Part shown: piece after piece, positions 25,527 to 35,075 of the stretch | Position numbering within the stretch: the first letter of the stretch is position 1 | Layout of the letters: each line of letters starts with the position of its first letter | Source: Vreelandella salicampi | GTDB lineage: Bacteria > Pseudomonadota > Gammaproteobacteria > Pseudomonadales > Halomonadaceae | Direction: 5' to 3' | NCBI RefSeq assembly: GCF_013415105.1 | Contig: NZ_JACCDF010000009.1 | Span: forward strand, 1 to 64,000 | DNA length: 64,000 nucleotides | The notes under the pieces: model-generated | The model's database searches: none | Seen by the model: only the letters and a program-made list of their open reading frames with translations | Told to the model about the DNA's origin: nothing | Translations under genes and position numbers: made by a program

Positions 25527-26173
25527 TGCCCAACGCCATAACGCGAACGCGCATCAAATTTTGCGGCTTGACTCGTACCGACGATATTGCCAGCGCTATT
25601 AGCCTTGGTGTTGATGCGATTGGTTTTGTCATGTGGCCGCAAAGCAAGCGCAGCATCAGCGTTGAGCAGCTAGCGGAACTTGCCGCCGGTGTGCCGGCGT
25701 TTGTGACGCGGGTCGGTCTTTTTGTCGATCAGCCGGCGTCTTTGATCGAGCGTTGCGCGCCGCATCTGGATTTATTGCAGTTTCACGGTGATGAACCGCC
25801 CGAGGCATGTCAGGGCTATGATATGGCGTGGATCAAAGCGCTGAGAATGCGCGATGGGATGGATTTGCACCGAGAAGCCGACCGTTATCATGAGGCGAGT
25901 GCTTTACTGCTTGATGCGTACCGCCCTGGCGTACCGGGTGGCACCGGCGAGACCTTCGATTGGTCAAGAATTCCCGCAAACTTAGCAAAACCTGTTATCC
26001 TCGCTGGTGGTTTAACGCCGGGTAATATTGGCGCTGCCATTAAGCACGTAGCGCCTTATGCCGTGGATGTTTCCGGCGGCATTGAAGCCTCACCGGGAGA
26101 GAAAAACGCCGCGAAAATGCAGGCGTTTGTTCAGGCGGTTTCGGCAGCGAATGTACCGCCTTCATCGCTGTAA
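25523..26173 (+). CDS. trpF: Phosphoribosylanthranilate isomerase
   Basis: 216 residues, single-domain TrpF (not fused to trpC as in E. coli). It isomerises N-(5-phosphoribosyl)anthranilate in tryptophan synthesis. Catalytic Cys is in KFCGLTRTDDI and the acid Asp near LLDAYRPGVPGGTG; phosphate-binding motifs AGGLTPGNI and VDVSGGIE are present. Start ATG follows AGGAGA and overlaps the truA stop. The stop codon TAA is immediately reused as TAATG by a 17-codon frame leading into trpB. Confidence 0.96.
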   Translation: MMPNAITRTRIKFCGLTRTDDIASAISLGVDAIGFVMWPQSKRSISVEQLAELAAGVPAFVTRVGLFVDQPASLIERCAPHLDLLQFHGDEPPEACQGYDMAWIKALRMRDGMDLHREADRYHEASALLLDAYRPGVPGGTGETFDWSRIPANLAKPVILAGGLTPGNIGAAIKHVAPYAVDVSGGIEASPGEKNAAKMQAFVQAVSAANVPPSSL

Positions 26174-26226
26174 TGTTTATGTTGTTTTTGGTTTATTTAC
26201 TGTTGCTGCTCTTGGCAATCTTGTGA
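26173..26226 (+). CDS. Possible 17-codon Leu-rich coupling ORF between trpF and trpB
   Basis: Starts at the ATG overlapping the trpF stop (TAATG) and reads MFMLFLVYLLLLLAIL plus one Leu residue to TGA at 26224-26226. Its stop TGA lies inside TGAGG, whose GAGG is the ribosome site of the trpB GTG seven bases on. A ribosome ending here would stand on the trpB start region. There are no Trp codons, so it is not a classical attenuator peptide. It may be only an AT-rich spacer; the double overlap makes it worth listing. Confidence 0.3.
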   Translation: MFMLFLVYLLLLLLAIL

Positions 26227-26235
26227 GGTACCCCT

Positions 26236-27492
26236 GTGACTGGTTTATCAACGACTAGCTCCGCACCGACTGGCGCCACGTCAAAATTTAATAATTTGAC
26301 CCACATGCCCGATGCCCGTGGTCACTTCGGCCCGTATGGCGGTCGTTTTGTGTCGGAGACCCTGAGCTTTGCGCTGGAAGATCTGGAAAATATCTACGCA
26401 AGTTTACGCGACGATCCAGCATTTCAGGCCGAGTTTGACCGCGATTTAGCCCATTATGTTGGGCGCCCGTCACCGCTTTACCACGCCGAGCGCTGGTCAC
26501 AGAAACTCGGCGGTGCGCAGATATGGCTCAAGCGCGAAGACCTAAATCACACCGGTGCTCACAAGGTTAATAACACCATCGGCCAAGCACTGCTGGCTAA
26601 GAAAATCGGCAAACCACGGGTCATCGCGGAAACCGGTGCTGGCCAACACGGCGTTGCTACTGCAACTGTGGCGGCGCGATTGGGGCTTGAGTGCGATGTC
26701 TACATGGGTGCCGCTGACGTGCAGCGCCAGAAGCTTAACGTTTACCGTATGCACCTATTGGGCGCGCGTGTTATCCCGGTGGAATCGGGTACGCGCACGC
26801 TGAAAGATGCGATGAACGAAGCGCTGCGCGACTGGGTCACCAATGTGGATAATACCTTCTACATCATCGGTACCGTTGCTGGCCCGCATCCGTACCCGCT
26901 TATCGTGCGTGATTTCAACGCCGTGGTGGGGCGTGAAGCGCGCAAACAGTCGATGGAGCAAATTGGCCGACTGCCCGATGCGCTAATCGCGTGTGTGGGC
27001 GGTGGCTCAAATGCGCTGGGCTTGTTTTATCCCTTCGTCGAGGACGAAGAGGTCGCCATGTACGGCGTTGAAGCGGGGGGTGATGGGGTTGAAACCGGGC
27101 GCCACGCGGCGCCGCTTTCCTCCAATGCTCCGCGTGGCGTATTGCACGGAAACCGTACCTATTTGATGTCAGACGAAGCGGGCCAAGTTTCTGATACTCA
27201 CTCCATTTCAGCAGGACTTGACTACCCCGGCGTCGGCCCGGAGCACGCCTTGTGGAAAGACGTTGGGCGGGTCAATTATGTGGCAGCCAACGACAATGAC
27301 GTGCTGGAAGCGTTCCGTGAGTTAACGCACATGGAGGGGATTATGCCGGCGCTAGAGTCAGCTCACGCCTTGGCGTATGCCAAAGTGTTGGCGCCTACCA
27401 TGCGCCCGGACCAGCATATCGTGGTGAACCTTTCAGGCCGCGGCGATAAAGATATTATGACGGTCGCTAAGCTCGACGGCATTGAATTTTAA
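26236..27492 (+). CDS. trpB: Tryptophan synthase beta chain
   Basis: 418 residues from a GTG start with GAGG seven bases upstream; an ATG downstream at 26305 ([16 protein letters not shown]) is closer to the usual N-terminus, so a 23-residue extension or that later start is possible. It condenses indole and serine with PLP. The PLP lysine is Lys110 (HTGAHKVNN); GGGSNA at about 254 binds the PLP phosphate, ETGAGQHG and [13 protein letters not shown] are conserved. It forms a complex with TrpA, encoded ten bases downstream. Confidence 0.97.
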   Translation: MTGLSTTSSAPTGATSKFNNLTHMPDARGHFGPYGGRFVSETLSFALEDLENIYASLRDDPAFQAEFDRDLAHYVGRPSPLYHAERWSQKLGGAQIWLKREDLNHTGAHKVNNTIGQALLAKKIGKPRVIAETGAGQHGVATATVAARLGLECDVYMGAADVQRQKLNVYRMHLLGARVIPVESGTRTLKDAMNEALRDWVTNVDNTFYIIGTVAGPHPYPLIVRDFNAVVGREARKQSMEQIGRLPDALIACVGGGSNALGLFYPFVEDEEVAMYGVEAGGDGVETGRHAAPLSSNAPRGVLHGNRTYLMSDEAGQVSDTHSISAGLDYPGVGPEHALWKDVGRVNYVAANDNDVLEAFRELTHMEGIMPALESAHALAYAKVLAPTMRPDQHIVVNLSGRGDKDIMTVAKLDGIEF

Positions 27493-27501
27493 GGGATAGC
27501 A

Positions 27502-28305
27502 ATGAATCGAATTGATCAACGCTTCAGCGAACTCAAAGCGCAAGGCCGTAAGGCGCTAATCCCTTATATCACTGCGGGTGACCCAGCGCCGCAATATACC
27601 GTTGGCTTTATGCATGCTTTGGTTGAGGCGGGCGCGGATGTGATTGAGCTTGGCGTACCGTTTTCTGACCCCATGGCGGATGGGCCTGTCATTCAAAAAG
27701 CCTGCGAGCGCGCGTTAAAGCACGGCACGCGCTTGGTGGATCTGTTTGAAATGGTGAAGGAGTTTCGCCAAGCCGATACGCAAACGCCTGTGGTATTGAT
27801 GGGGTACTTGAATCCTATCGAGCGAATCGGCTATGAGGTGTTTGCCGATAAAGCGGCGAATGCCGGGGTGGATGGCGTGCTGATCGTCGATATGCCACCC
27901 GAAGAGGCCGGAGAGATCGGTCCGTTAATGAAATCTCGCGATTTAGCCGCGATCTTTTTAGTTGCCCCTACCACTTCTCATGAGCGGGCCGCTACAATAT
28001 GCGCCCACGGTCAAGGCTATCTTTACTACGTCTCGCTCAAAGGGGTGACCGGTGCGGCGTCGCTAAACGCGGCCGATGTGGCGGCACATTTGACACCGCT
28101 CCGTGAAATGACGGATCTGCCGCTGTGCGTTGGGTTTGGTATTCGCGATGGCGTGACGGCAGCCGAGGTGGCCAATGTGGCAGATGGCGTGATTGTCGGT
28201 AGCGCGCTGGTGAACCGCATTGCGGAAAATACGCAAACACCTGAGATCATTCCCGGTCAGCTAAAAGATGTGCTGGCGGATATGCGCTCGGCTATGGATG
28301 CATGA
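27502..28305 (+). CDS. trpA: Tryptophan synthase alpha chain
   Basis: 267 residues, TIM barrel. It cleaves indole-3-glycerol phosphate and passes indole to TrpB. Catalytic Glu is in [20 protein letters not shown] and the Asp is in [11 protein letters not shown] (about 60); phosphate-binding GFGIRDGV and GVIVGSALV are seen. AAGGGA precedes the start. The gene closes the trp block; 108 bases lead to accD. Confidence 0.97.
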   Translation: MNRIDQRFSELKAQGRKALIPYITAGDPAPQYTVGFMHALVEAGADVIELGVPFSDPMADGPVIQKACERALKHGTRLVDLFEMVKEFRQADTQTPVVLMGYLNPIERIGYEVFADKAANAGVDGVLIVDMPPEEAGEIGPLMKSRDLAAIFLVAPTTSHERAATICAHGQGYLYYVSLKGVTGAASLNAADVAAHLTPLREMTDLPLCVGFGIRDGVTAAEVANVADGVIVGSALVNRIAENTQTPEIIPGQLKDVLADMRSAMDA

Positions 28306-28368
28306 AACTCGTCTACGCTAAGATATTGCGTTACACGTTTTTTAATTCCCAGTTAAACACTTACCAAC

Positions 28369-28385
28369 GCCTGGCTTTGCCAGGC
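28369..28385 (+). other. Small hairpin in accD leader
   Basis: GCCTGGC and GCCAGGC pair perfectly around TTT, 28 bases before accD. There is no T-run after it, so it is a weak candidate for a trpA terminator and could instead influence accD translation. Confidence 0.4.
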
Positions 28386-28413
28386 ATTGACGTATAACGG
28401 AAAAATTTTTGAT

Positions 28414-29445
28414 ATGAGCTGGTTAGATAAAATTGTGCCCTCTATGGGACGTATCCAGCGTAAAGACCGTCGTGCCAGTGTGCCGGACGGCCTCTGGCGC
28501 AAATGCCCTAAGTGCGAAGCGGTGCTCTACCTTCCCGAGCTGGAAAAACACTATAGCGTATGTCCTAAGTGCGACCATCACCTACGCTTGACGGCCCGCA
28601 AGCGGCTGGATTGGTTCTTGGATAAAGAAGGGCGCGAAGAGCTCGCCCCAGAGATTGAGCCAATCGACCGGTTGAAATTCCGCGATTCGAAAAAGTACAA
28701 AGACCGTCTTGTGGCGGCCCAGAAAGACACTGGCGAAAAAGACGCCTTGGTGTCTTTCCGTGGTCATCTCGATGGCCTGCCTGTGGTTGCTGTCGCGTTT
28801 GAATTCACCTTTATGGGCGGCTCAATGGGCGCTGTAGTAGGGGAGAAGTTCGTGCGTGCGGCCACACTGGCCTTGGAGGAGCGTATTCCGCTGATCTGCT
28901 TCTCCGCATCAGGCGGTGCGCGTATGCAGGAAGCGCTTTTTTCGCTGATGCAGATGGCGAAAACCTCGGCGGCACTGGAAAAGTTAAAGCAGGCGGGCGT
29001 GCCTTATATTTCCGTGCTGACTGACCCTGTCTTTGGCGGCGTTTCCGCTTCGTTGGCGATGCTTGGGGATCTAAACGTCGCCGAGCCCAACGCGCTGATT
29101 GGTTTTGCTGGTCCACGCGTAATCGAACAAACGGTTCGTGAAACACTACCTGACGGCTTCCAGCGCAGCGAGTTTCTGCTAGAGCATGGCACCGTCGATA
29201 TGATCGTACATCGCCGCGACATGCGTAAGCGCTTAGGCGGTGTGTTGCGTAAATTGACCCATCACGACCCTTTCGAGCAGGTTAGCGATACTGAAACGCC
29301 TGAAAAGGGAGAGGTTATCGAACCGGTTGCCGATGAGCCTTCCGTCGCCCATGCGGCTGACCATAGTGAAGAGCAGGCGACGAGCTGGGTCGATAACGAT
29401 GAAACGCCAGCATCATCTAGTGACGAAAAGCCGCGCAATGCCTAA
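28414..29445 (+). CDS. accD: Acetyl-CoA carboxylase carboxyltransferase subunit beta
   Basis: 343 residues from the ATG at 28414 ([10 protein letters not shown], the normal start; a TTG 27 bases upstream is also in frame). It forms the carboxyltransferase with AccA and transfers carboxybiotin CO2 to acetyl-CoA. The zinc ribbon is Cys31, Cys34, Cys50 and Cys53. The crotonase-type domain contains [21 protein letters not shown] and [12 protein letters not shown]. Compared with E. coli AccD (304) it has a C-terminal acidic tail of about 50 residues (after about 290, rich in E, D, S and P). The gene overlaps folC by eight bases. Confidence 0.96.
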   Translation: MSWLDKIVPSMGRIQRKDRRASVPDGLWRKCPKCEAVLYLPELEKHYSVCPKCDHHLRLTARKRLDWFLDKEGREELAPEIEPIDRLKFRDSKKYKDRLVAAQKDTGEKDALVSFRGHLDGLPVVAVAFEFTFMGGSMGAVVGEKFVRAATLALEERIPLICFSASGGARMQEALFSLMQMAKTSAALEKLKQAGVPYISVLTDPVFGGVSASLAMLGDLNVAEPNALIGFAGPRVIEQTVRETLPDGFQRSEFLLEHGTVDMIVHRRDMRKRLGGVLRKLTHHDPFEQVSDTETPEKGEVIEPVADEPSVAHAADHSEEQATSWVDNDETPASSSDEKPRNA

Positions 29446-30724
29446 CGATTTAGCTTCATGGCTTGCGTATTTAGAACGGCTACATCCGGTCGGCATCGAC
29501 ATGGGGCTTGAACGCGTTCGTGAAGTGGCGATGCGTATAGGGCTTTTAGATTCGCCTCTGGCACCGAAGGTGATCACGGTGGCGGGCACCAATGGCAAGG
29601 GGTCAACGCTTGCGATGATGGCCGCGGTTGCAGGCGCGCATGGTCAGCGGGTAGGGACATATACCTCACCGCATTTGGTGCGCTACAACGAGCGCGTCAC
29701 GCTCAATGGCGAACCAGCGAGTGATGATCTGCTGGTAGCGGGCTTTCAAGCGATAGAGCATGCTCGCTTGGAAGCGCCTGAAATTAGCCTGACTTACTTT
29801 GAAGCTGGCACGCTATGCGCGCTCTGGTGCTTCGCTAACGCTGAGCTTGACCTTGTGTTGTTGGAAGTCGGGCTGGGCGGCCGCTTGGATGCGGTGAATA
29901 TCATCGATGCCGATATTGGCATCGTGACCACAATTGCCCAAGATCACGCCAATTTTTTAGGTACCGATCTTGAGCAAATCGGCCGCGAAAAGGCGGGTAT
30001 TTTGCGCCCATGCCACCCTGCCTTGTTGGGGAGCGAAACGCTCCCCAGTAGCGTAGAAGACATCGCAAAAGCACTTAATGCGCCGCTTTTCGCCCTTGGC
30101 CAGGCTTTTCGTCATGCGCCGCAAGGCGAAGGATACTGGCAGTGGCATGGTCATCGCGCGGACGGGCAAGCCGTGACGTTGACACAGCTGCCTGACCCCG
30201 GTTTGCCGCTCGATAACGCCGCCACTGCGCTGCAAGCGCTTACGCTGACCGGTTTATGTCTTGACGTGGCCACAACGCAAAGCGCATTGGCCAGCGTCAC
30301 TCTGCCGGGGCGTATGCAGTGGCTCGGGCAATGGTGTTTGGACGTAGGCCATAATCCGCATGCGGCTGCTTTTGTAGCGAGCCGTATACACAAGCCAGCT
30401 CAAGGGCGTCTTTGGTGTTTGATCGGCATGTTCGACGATAAAGACGCTGACGCCGTAATAGCGAACTTGGCGTCGCGAGTTACCGATTGGGTGTGTGTGT
30501 CGCTCTCTGGTTCCCGCGGGCGTTCGGCGACATCGCTTAAAGCCGTAATCGAGCATCAAGGAGGCCGGGTTCACCACTGCGCAGACACGCCTAAAGAGGG
30601 AGCTGATTGGTTGGGAAGACAGCTGGCGGCATGCGATGTTGTGCTGGCGACGGGGTCGTTTTTTACCGTTGGGGCATTGCTTGAAATCACGTTACCTCAG
30701 GCATCACGCGAGGCAACCGCTTGA
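29438..30724 (+). CDS. folC: Bifunctional folylpolyglutamate/dihydrofolate synthase
   Basis: 428 residues from the ATG at 29438 inside the last codons of accD; the longer frame from 29327 lies in accD. It adds glutamates to folates and makes dihydrofolate from dihydropteroate. P-loop [14 protein letters not shown] at 48-61; [13 protein letters not shown] (folate loop), the [20 protein letters not shown] region with Mg ligand, and the C-terminal GHNPHAA plus FVVSG-like LVATGSF motifs are present. accD-folC-dedD-cvpA-purF is the classical gammaproteobacterial order. Confidence 0.95.
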   Translation: MPNDLASWLAYLERLHPVGIDMGLERVREVAMRIGLLDSPLAPKVITVAGTNGKGSTLAMMAAVAGAHGQRVGTYTSPHLVRYNERVTLNGEPASDDLLVAGFQAIEHARLEAPEISLTYFEAGTLCALWCFANAELDLVLLEVGLGGRLDAVNIIDADIGIVTTIAQDHANFLGTDLEQIGREKAGILRPCHPALLGSETLPSSVEDIAKALNAPLFALGQAFRHAPQGEGYWQWHGHRADGQAVTLTQLPDPGLPLDNAATALQALTLTGLCLDVATTQSALASVTLPGRMQWLGQWCLDVGHNPHAAAFVASRIHKPAQGRLWCLIGMFDDKDADAVIANLASRVTDWVCVSLSGSRGRSATSLKAVIEHQGGRVHHCADTPKEGADWLGRQLAACDVVLATGSFFTVGALLEITLPQASREATA

Positions 30725-30763
30725 TTGGCGCGCTTTTATAGGGCGCTCCCAAGGGAGAAAAGA

Positions 30764-31441
30764 ATGAAATACGGCAAAACGGAGCGCATCAGTGGCATCG
30801 TTATTCTGTTAGCGTTGGCCGCGATCTTGATTCCCTGGTTAATGAGTGACCCCGCTCCCCGCGAGGAGCGCCCGCAGCCGTCGTTTACCATTGAACAGCC
30901 GATAGACGCGCCACGCCGCGACGTCGCCGAACCCGTGCCTCCCGAGTCAATCGACCTTTCTTCCTCTGGCGACGCTCCCCAGACGCCAACAACGTCAAAC
31001 GATGATGCGATTGTCGATGATGCTGCTGTCACCGAGCGTGATGATGCATCACCAGTTCAAGATCAAACGCAATCACAAAACGCAGAAACGCAAAACACAG
31101 AAACACAAGACAGCGCCCCGCGGGTGGAAGACGATCCCATTGCAGCGCTAATGGCGCAGGCTGATAGCCAGCGCCGGGTTTCAGAAGAGGCGATTCCTGC
31201 TACCAGCGAGCAAGGGGAGTGGGGCGTTCAGGTGGGGACGTTCGGTAATCCCGATAATGTTTCACGTCTTAAGCGCGAGTTGGAAGAGAACGGGTTTCAT
31301 GTATATACCCGCAAGCGTAGCGATGATTTGACCACGGTGATCGTCGGCCCCTTTGCCAGCTCAGCTGATGGCGAGCGCGCCTCTACCTTGATTAAAGAAC
31401 GCGTTAATCAGCAAGGTTTGCTGGTTCGAGTGAGGGACTAA
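30764..31441 (+). CDS. dedD: SPOR domain protein (DedD-like)
   Basis: 225 residues from the ATG at 30764, after GGGAGAAAAG. One transmembrane helix (about 13-29, IVILLALAAILIPWLM), a long disordered periplasmic stretch rich in D, P, Q and T (including QTQSQNAETQNTETQ), and a C-terminal SPOR domain (about 150-225, GEWGVQVGTFGNPDNVSRLKRELEENG to the end). SPOR domains bind denuded septal peptidoglycan, so the protein likely acts at the division site. Its position between folC and cvpA matches dedD. Confidence 0.9.
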   Translation: MKYGKTERISGIVILLALAAILIPWLMSDPAPREERPQPSFTIEQPIDAPRRDVAEPVPPESIDLSSSGDAPQTPTTSNDDAIVDDAAVTERDDASPVQDQTQSQNAETQNTETQDSAPRVEDDPIAALMAQADSQRRVSEEAIPATSEQGEWGVQVGTFGNPDNVSRLKRELEENGFHVYTRKRSDDLTTVIVGPFASSADGERASTLIKERVNQQGLLVRVRD

Positions 31442-31444
31442 GTC

Positions 31445-31993
31445 ATGGCGTTAACGTGGATCGACGCGCTGTTTTTAGCCGTTTTAGCGTTGTCGATGCT
31501 CGCGGGCTTTGTGCGTGGATTGGTGCGTGAAGCGCTCGGGCTTGCGGCGTGGGTCGTGGCGCTTTTGGTCGCCCGTGTGCTCGCTGAACCGGTGGCCGAG
31601 CTTATGACCAGCTTTATCGAGAGCTTTGATGCTCGCTTAGTTCTCGCTTTTGTATTGGTGATATTTGCGGTGATTCTGCTGTGCGGCATTGTCATTCGTG
31701 GCGTGCACGCAGCCGTGGTATGGGTGGGCATGGGATTTTTAAACCGCCTGGCGGGTGCTGCGTTCGGCGCCGCCCGAGGCGTGGCCATTTTGCTCGTTGC
31801 CACCATCTTGATCACGCTAACACCGCTGATGGAGCTGCAAGCGTGGCAGCAGGCGTCACTGCGCCCAAGCTTTGAGCAGTTGCGTGATTGGGCCGTCAGC
31901 CGGCTCGATCAGTGGGAGGGCGATTTGCCCCAAGCGCCAGATTCGTTAAGCGAGATTCCGCTACCCGATTTTCGTTCACGCGACGAAGAGTAA
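31445..31993 (+). CDS. cvpA: CvpA family colicin V production protein
   Basis: 182 residues, with four transmembrane helices (about 5-24, 27-47, 65-90 and 105-125). The N-terminal DALFLAVLALSMLAGFVRGLVREALGLAAWVVALLVA contains the family pattern GxxRGxxxE. It is an inner-membrane protein of unclear function, and in E. coli needed for colicin V export. It starts three bases after dedD and lies before purF as in E. coli. Confidence 0.93.
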   Translation: MALTWIDALFLAVLALSMLAGFVRGLVREALGLAAWVVALLVARVLAEPVAELMTSFIESFDARLVLAFVLVIFAVILLCGIVIRGVHAAVVWVGMGFLNRLAGAAFGAARGVAILLVATILITLTPLMELQAWQQASLRPSFEQLRDWAVSRLDQWEGDLPQAPDSLSEIPLPDFRSRDEE

Positions 31994-32039
31994 GTAGGGC
32001 GATTCGAGCGTTTCGGCGAGGCAAAGTTTCTTAATCGTT

Positions 32040-32055
32040 GGCTTAATATTAAGCC
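32040..32055. promoter_or_regulatory. Perfect 16-bp palindrome upstream of purF
   Basis: GGCTTAATATTAAGCC lies 26 bases before the purF ATG. Such a perfect palindrome is suited to a dimeric repressor. It does not resemble the PurR operator ACGCAAACGTTTGCGT. Regulator unknown. Confidence 0.4.
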
Positions 32056-32081
32056 TGGGTATCAAGCGAGGTAAGACAGTT

Positions 32082-33602
32082 ATGTGCGGTATAGTGGGCC
32101 TTCTGGCCAAGCAGGCGGTGAATCAGGCAATTTATGATGCCTTGACCGTACTACAGCATCGGGGCCAGGACGCTGCCGGGATGATGACCTGGAGCGAAGG
32201 ACGCTTTTTACTGCGCAAGAGCAACGGCCTTGTGCGCGATGTCTTCCATACTCGCCATATGGCGCGTTTGAAGGGTAACTTAGGTATTGGTCACATACGC
32301 TACCCGACGGCCGGTTCGTCTAGCGAGGCGGAATCGCAGCCGTTTTATGTCAACTCGCCCTACGGTATTGCGTTGGCCCACAACGGCAACCTGACCAATT
32401 CCGAGCAGCTCAAACAAGAGCTTTTCTCTACCGATCTTCGCCACATCAATACCAGCTCCGATTCCGAAGTGCTGCTCAATGTGTTTGCCCATGAGTTAGG
32501 CAAACAAGGGCTGCATTTAGAAGCCGAAGATATCTTCGATGCCGTCCGCCGGGTGCACCGTCGTTGTAAAGGCGGCTACGCCGCTGTGGCAATCATCAAC
32601 GGCTTTGGCATGGTGGCATTTCGTGACCCTCACGGTATTCGCCCGGTCGTGTTTGGTACCCGCGAGCATGAAGGCCAGCAAGAGGTGATGATTGCGTCTG
32701 AGTCTGTTGCTCTGGACGTGGGTGGCTTTGAGTTAGTGCGGGATCTATCGCCCGGTGAAGCGATATTTGTCGATATGGAGGGCACTATCCATACGCAGGT
32801 TTGCGCAGACCGCCCGCTGTTGCGCTCGTGCATTTTCGAGCATGTCTACCTGGCGCGGCCGGACTCAATTCTCGATGGCGCCTACGTCTATGGCACACGG
32901 ATGCAGATGGGTCGTAAGCTTGGGGATCGCATTCTCAACGAGTGGCCTGAGCACGATATTGACGTGGTGATCCCGATTCCTGATACATCGCGCACCTCGG
33001 CGCTGGAGATGGCTCAGCACCTGGGCGTGACCTATCGCGAAGGCTTCATGAAAAACCGCTACATCGGTCGCACGTTCATCATGCCGGGGCAGACCCAGCG
33101 TAAGAAATCCGTGCGCCAAAAGCTCAACGCCATTGATGTCGAGTTTAAAGACAAGAATGTGCTGTTAGTGGATGACTCGATTGTGCGGGGGACAACCTGC
33201 AAACAGATTATTCTAATGGCCCGCGATGCGGGGGCGCGCAATGTTTATTTTGCCTCTGCTGCGCCGCCGGTACGCTACCCGAATGTGTATGGCATCGATA
33301 TGCCCGTCGCCTCCGAGCTCATCGCCCATGGGCGTAGCGAAGCTGAAGTGGGCGAGTTGATTGGCGCTGACCGTATTTTCTATCAAGATTTAGACGATTT
33401 AAAAGCCGCGTGTCGCGAAGTGAACCCAGCGTTTGACGGTTTTGACTGTTCGGTCTTTGATGGCAATTATGTCACCGACGATATTGATGAAGCGTATCTT
33501 CAAGCGCTTGAGGCAAGCCGCAGCGATGCCGCCAAGGACCATAGCGCGGGAGACCATGCGTTAGTGGATATGCACAATCAGGACGACGACCTCGACGACT
33601 AG
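32082..33602 (+). CDS. purF: Amidophosphoribosyltransferase
   Basis: 506 residues. It makes phosphoribosylamine from PRPP and glutamine, the first committed step in purine synthesis. The N-terminal nucleophile glutaminase has Cys2 (MCGIVGLL), and the glutamine site [10 protein letters not shown] and HNGNLTN. The phosphoribosyltransferase domain carries the PRPP loop [18 protein letters not shown] (about 358-375). The propeptide of Bacillus-type enzymes is absent, as in E. coli. It lies 88 bases after cvpA, with its own potential operator; metZ follows 48 bases on. Confidence 0.97.
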   Translation: MCGIVGLLAKQAVNQAIYDALTVLQHRGQDAAGMMTWSEGRFLLRKSNGLVRDVFHTRHMARLKGNLGIGHIRYPTAGSSSEAESQPFYVNSPYGIALAHNGNLTNSEQLKQELFSTDLRHINTSSDSEVLLNVFAHELGKQGLHLEAEDIFDAVRRVHRRCKGGYAAVAIINGFGMVAFRDPHGIRPVVFGTREHEGQQEVMIASESVALDVGGFELVRDLSPGEAIFVDMEGTIHTQVCADRPLLRSCIFEHVYLARPDSILDGAYVYGTRMQMGRKLGDRILNEWPEHDIDVVIPIPDTSRTSALEMAQHLGVTYREGFMKNRYIGRTFIMPGQTQRKKSVRQKLNAIDVEFKDKNVLLVDDSIVRGTTCKQIILMARDAGARNVYFASAAPPVRYPNVYGIDMPVASELIAHGRSEAEVGELIGADRIFYQDLDDLKAACREVNPAFDGFDCSVFDGNYVTDDIDEAYLQALEASRSDAAKDHSAGDHALVDMHNQDDDLDD

Positions 33603-33650
33603 TTTTAGAAACGTGTTTTACGTTAGGCGTCCTGGTGAGGAGAAATAGAG

Positions 33651-34847
33651 ATGGAAGACGATACGGTAGAACCGTCGTGGTCACTGGAAACACTGGCCAT
33701 TCGTGCCGGTCATGAACGTACTGCCGAACAAGAGCATTCTGAGCCGATTTTCCCGACTTCCAGTTTTGTGTACGGCAGTGCGGCGGAAGCGGCGCGGAAG
33801 TTCGGTGGTGAAGAGCCGGGTAATGTCTATTCACGCTTTACCAACCCGACGGTGCGCACGTTTGAAAAGCGTCTTGCCGCGTTGGAAGGTGGAGAGCGCT
33901 GTGTGGCGACAAGTTCCGGTATGTCCGCGATTCTGTCGACAGCGCTTGCGCTCTTGCAGGCTGGCGATGAAATTGTCGCGTCACGCTCGCTGTTTGGCTC
34001 CACGGTCAGCTTGTTCGATAAGTATTTGGCAAAGTTAGGTATTACCACCCGCTACGTGGAGCTTTCCGATCTCAACGCGTGGGAAGCGGCCGTTACGCCA
34101 GCGACTAAGTTGCTATTTGCGGAAACACCATCGAACCCGTTGGCGGAAGTAGCCGATATCACGGCACTCGCGGCGTTGGCAAAGCGACACGACGCCTTAT
34201 TGGCGATTGATAACTGTTTTTTAACCCCGGCGCTGCAGCAGCCTCTGGCACTGGGCGCCGATTTGGTTATTCACTCGGCGACCAAATACCTGGATGGTCA
34301 AGGGAGAGCCGTGGGCGGTGCTGTGGTAGGCAGTCATCAACTTCTAGAAGAGATCTTCGGCGTGGTGCGCACCTGTGGGCCGTGCTTGAGCCCATTTAAT
34401 GCCTGGGTGTTTACCAAGGGGCTAGAGACACTATCGTTGCGGATGAACGCGCACTGTGAGAATACGCAGCAGCTGGCGCAGTGGCTGGTGCAGCACCCGG
34501 GTGTGGCGCATGTGTACTACAGTGGTTTGACGGATCATCCCCAGCATGCACTCGCCAAGCAGCAGCAAAAAGGTTTTGGCGCGGTGTTGGGGTTTGAAGT
34601 GAACGGTGGCCAAGCCGCTGCTTGGCAGGTAATTGATGCCACGCAAATGGTGTCGATCACCGGCAATTTGGGTGATGTGAAAACCACTATCACACATCCA
34701 GCAACAACGACTCACGGGCGTCTTTCCGATGCACAAAAATCGGCCGCAGGGATTTCACCGGGGCTGATACGTGTGGCGGTAGGACTTGAGAGCCAAGCTG
34801 ATATTCAGCGAGATTTAGCCCGAGGGTTGGATCAACTAACGCGTTAA
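33651..34847 (+). CDS. metZ: O-succinylhomoserine sulfhydrylase
   Basis: 398 residues, Cys/Met metabolism PLP family. It uses sulfide and O-succinylhomoserine to make homocysteine directly. PLP Lys212 is in HSATKYLDGQGRAVGGAVVG; the SSGMSAILSTALALL and FAETPSNPLAEVADI motifs and the C-terminal TTTHGRLSDAQKSAAGISPGLIRVAVGLE are characteristic. GLRAGHxRTxExEHSEPIFPTSSFVYGSAAEAA-type N-terminus fits MetZ better than MetB. The Shine-Dalgarno site is GAGGAG. It follows purF, a pairing typical of Pseudomonas, and ends at a terminator. Confidence 0.94.
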   Translation: MEDDTVEPSWSLETLAIRAGHERTAEQEHSEPIFPTSSFVYGSAAEAARKFGGEEPGNVYSRFTNPTVRTFEKRLAALEGGERCVATSSGMSAILSTALALLQAGDEIVASRSLFGSTVSLFDKYLAKLGITTRYVELSDLNAWEAAVTPATKLLFAETPSNPLAEVADITALAALAKRHDALLAIDNCFLTPALQQPLALGADLVIHSATKYLDGQGRAVGGAVVGSHQLLEEIFGVVRTCGPCLSPFNAWVFTKGLETLSLRMNAHCENTQQLAQWLVQHPGVAHVYYSGLTDHPQHALAKQQQKGFGAVLGFEVNGGQAAAWQVIDATQMVSITGNLGDVKTTITHPATTTHGRLSDAQKSAAGISPGLIRVAVGLESQADIQRDLARGLDQLTR

Positions 34848-34883
34848 GCGTGGCTTACATCAACCGGTACTCAATTCACTAAT

Positions 34884-34913
34884 GCCAGTCGGTTAGCGCT
34901 GACTGGCTTTTTT
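34884..34913 (+). terminator. Rho-independent terminator after metZ
   Basis: GCCAGTC and GACTGGC form the stem around GGTTAGCGCT, followed by six T. The following 34914-35075 shows no gene I can support. Confidence 0.88.
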
Positions 34914-35075
34914 CTGCCGGGTAACCGTATTAGCTGAACTTGGTCATCCGCCCGTCGCTCACTGAACTAATACCGAAGGTGGATAGGTGAGCATCAATTA
35001 AGCGTTTATTGTGAAATGCTTCACCGAAAAGGAACTTCCAGATAAGCTGATTTAAAAAGGGCAGCGAGCAAATCA

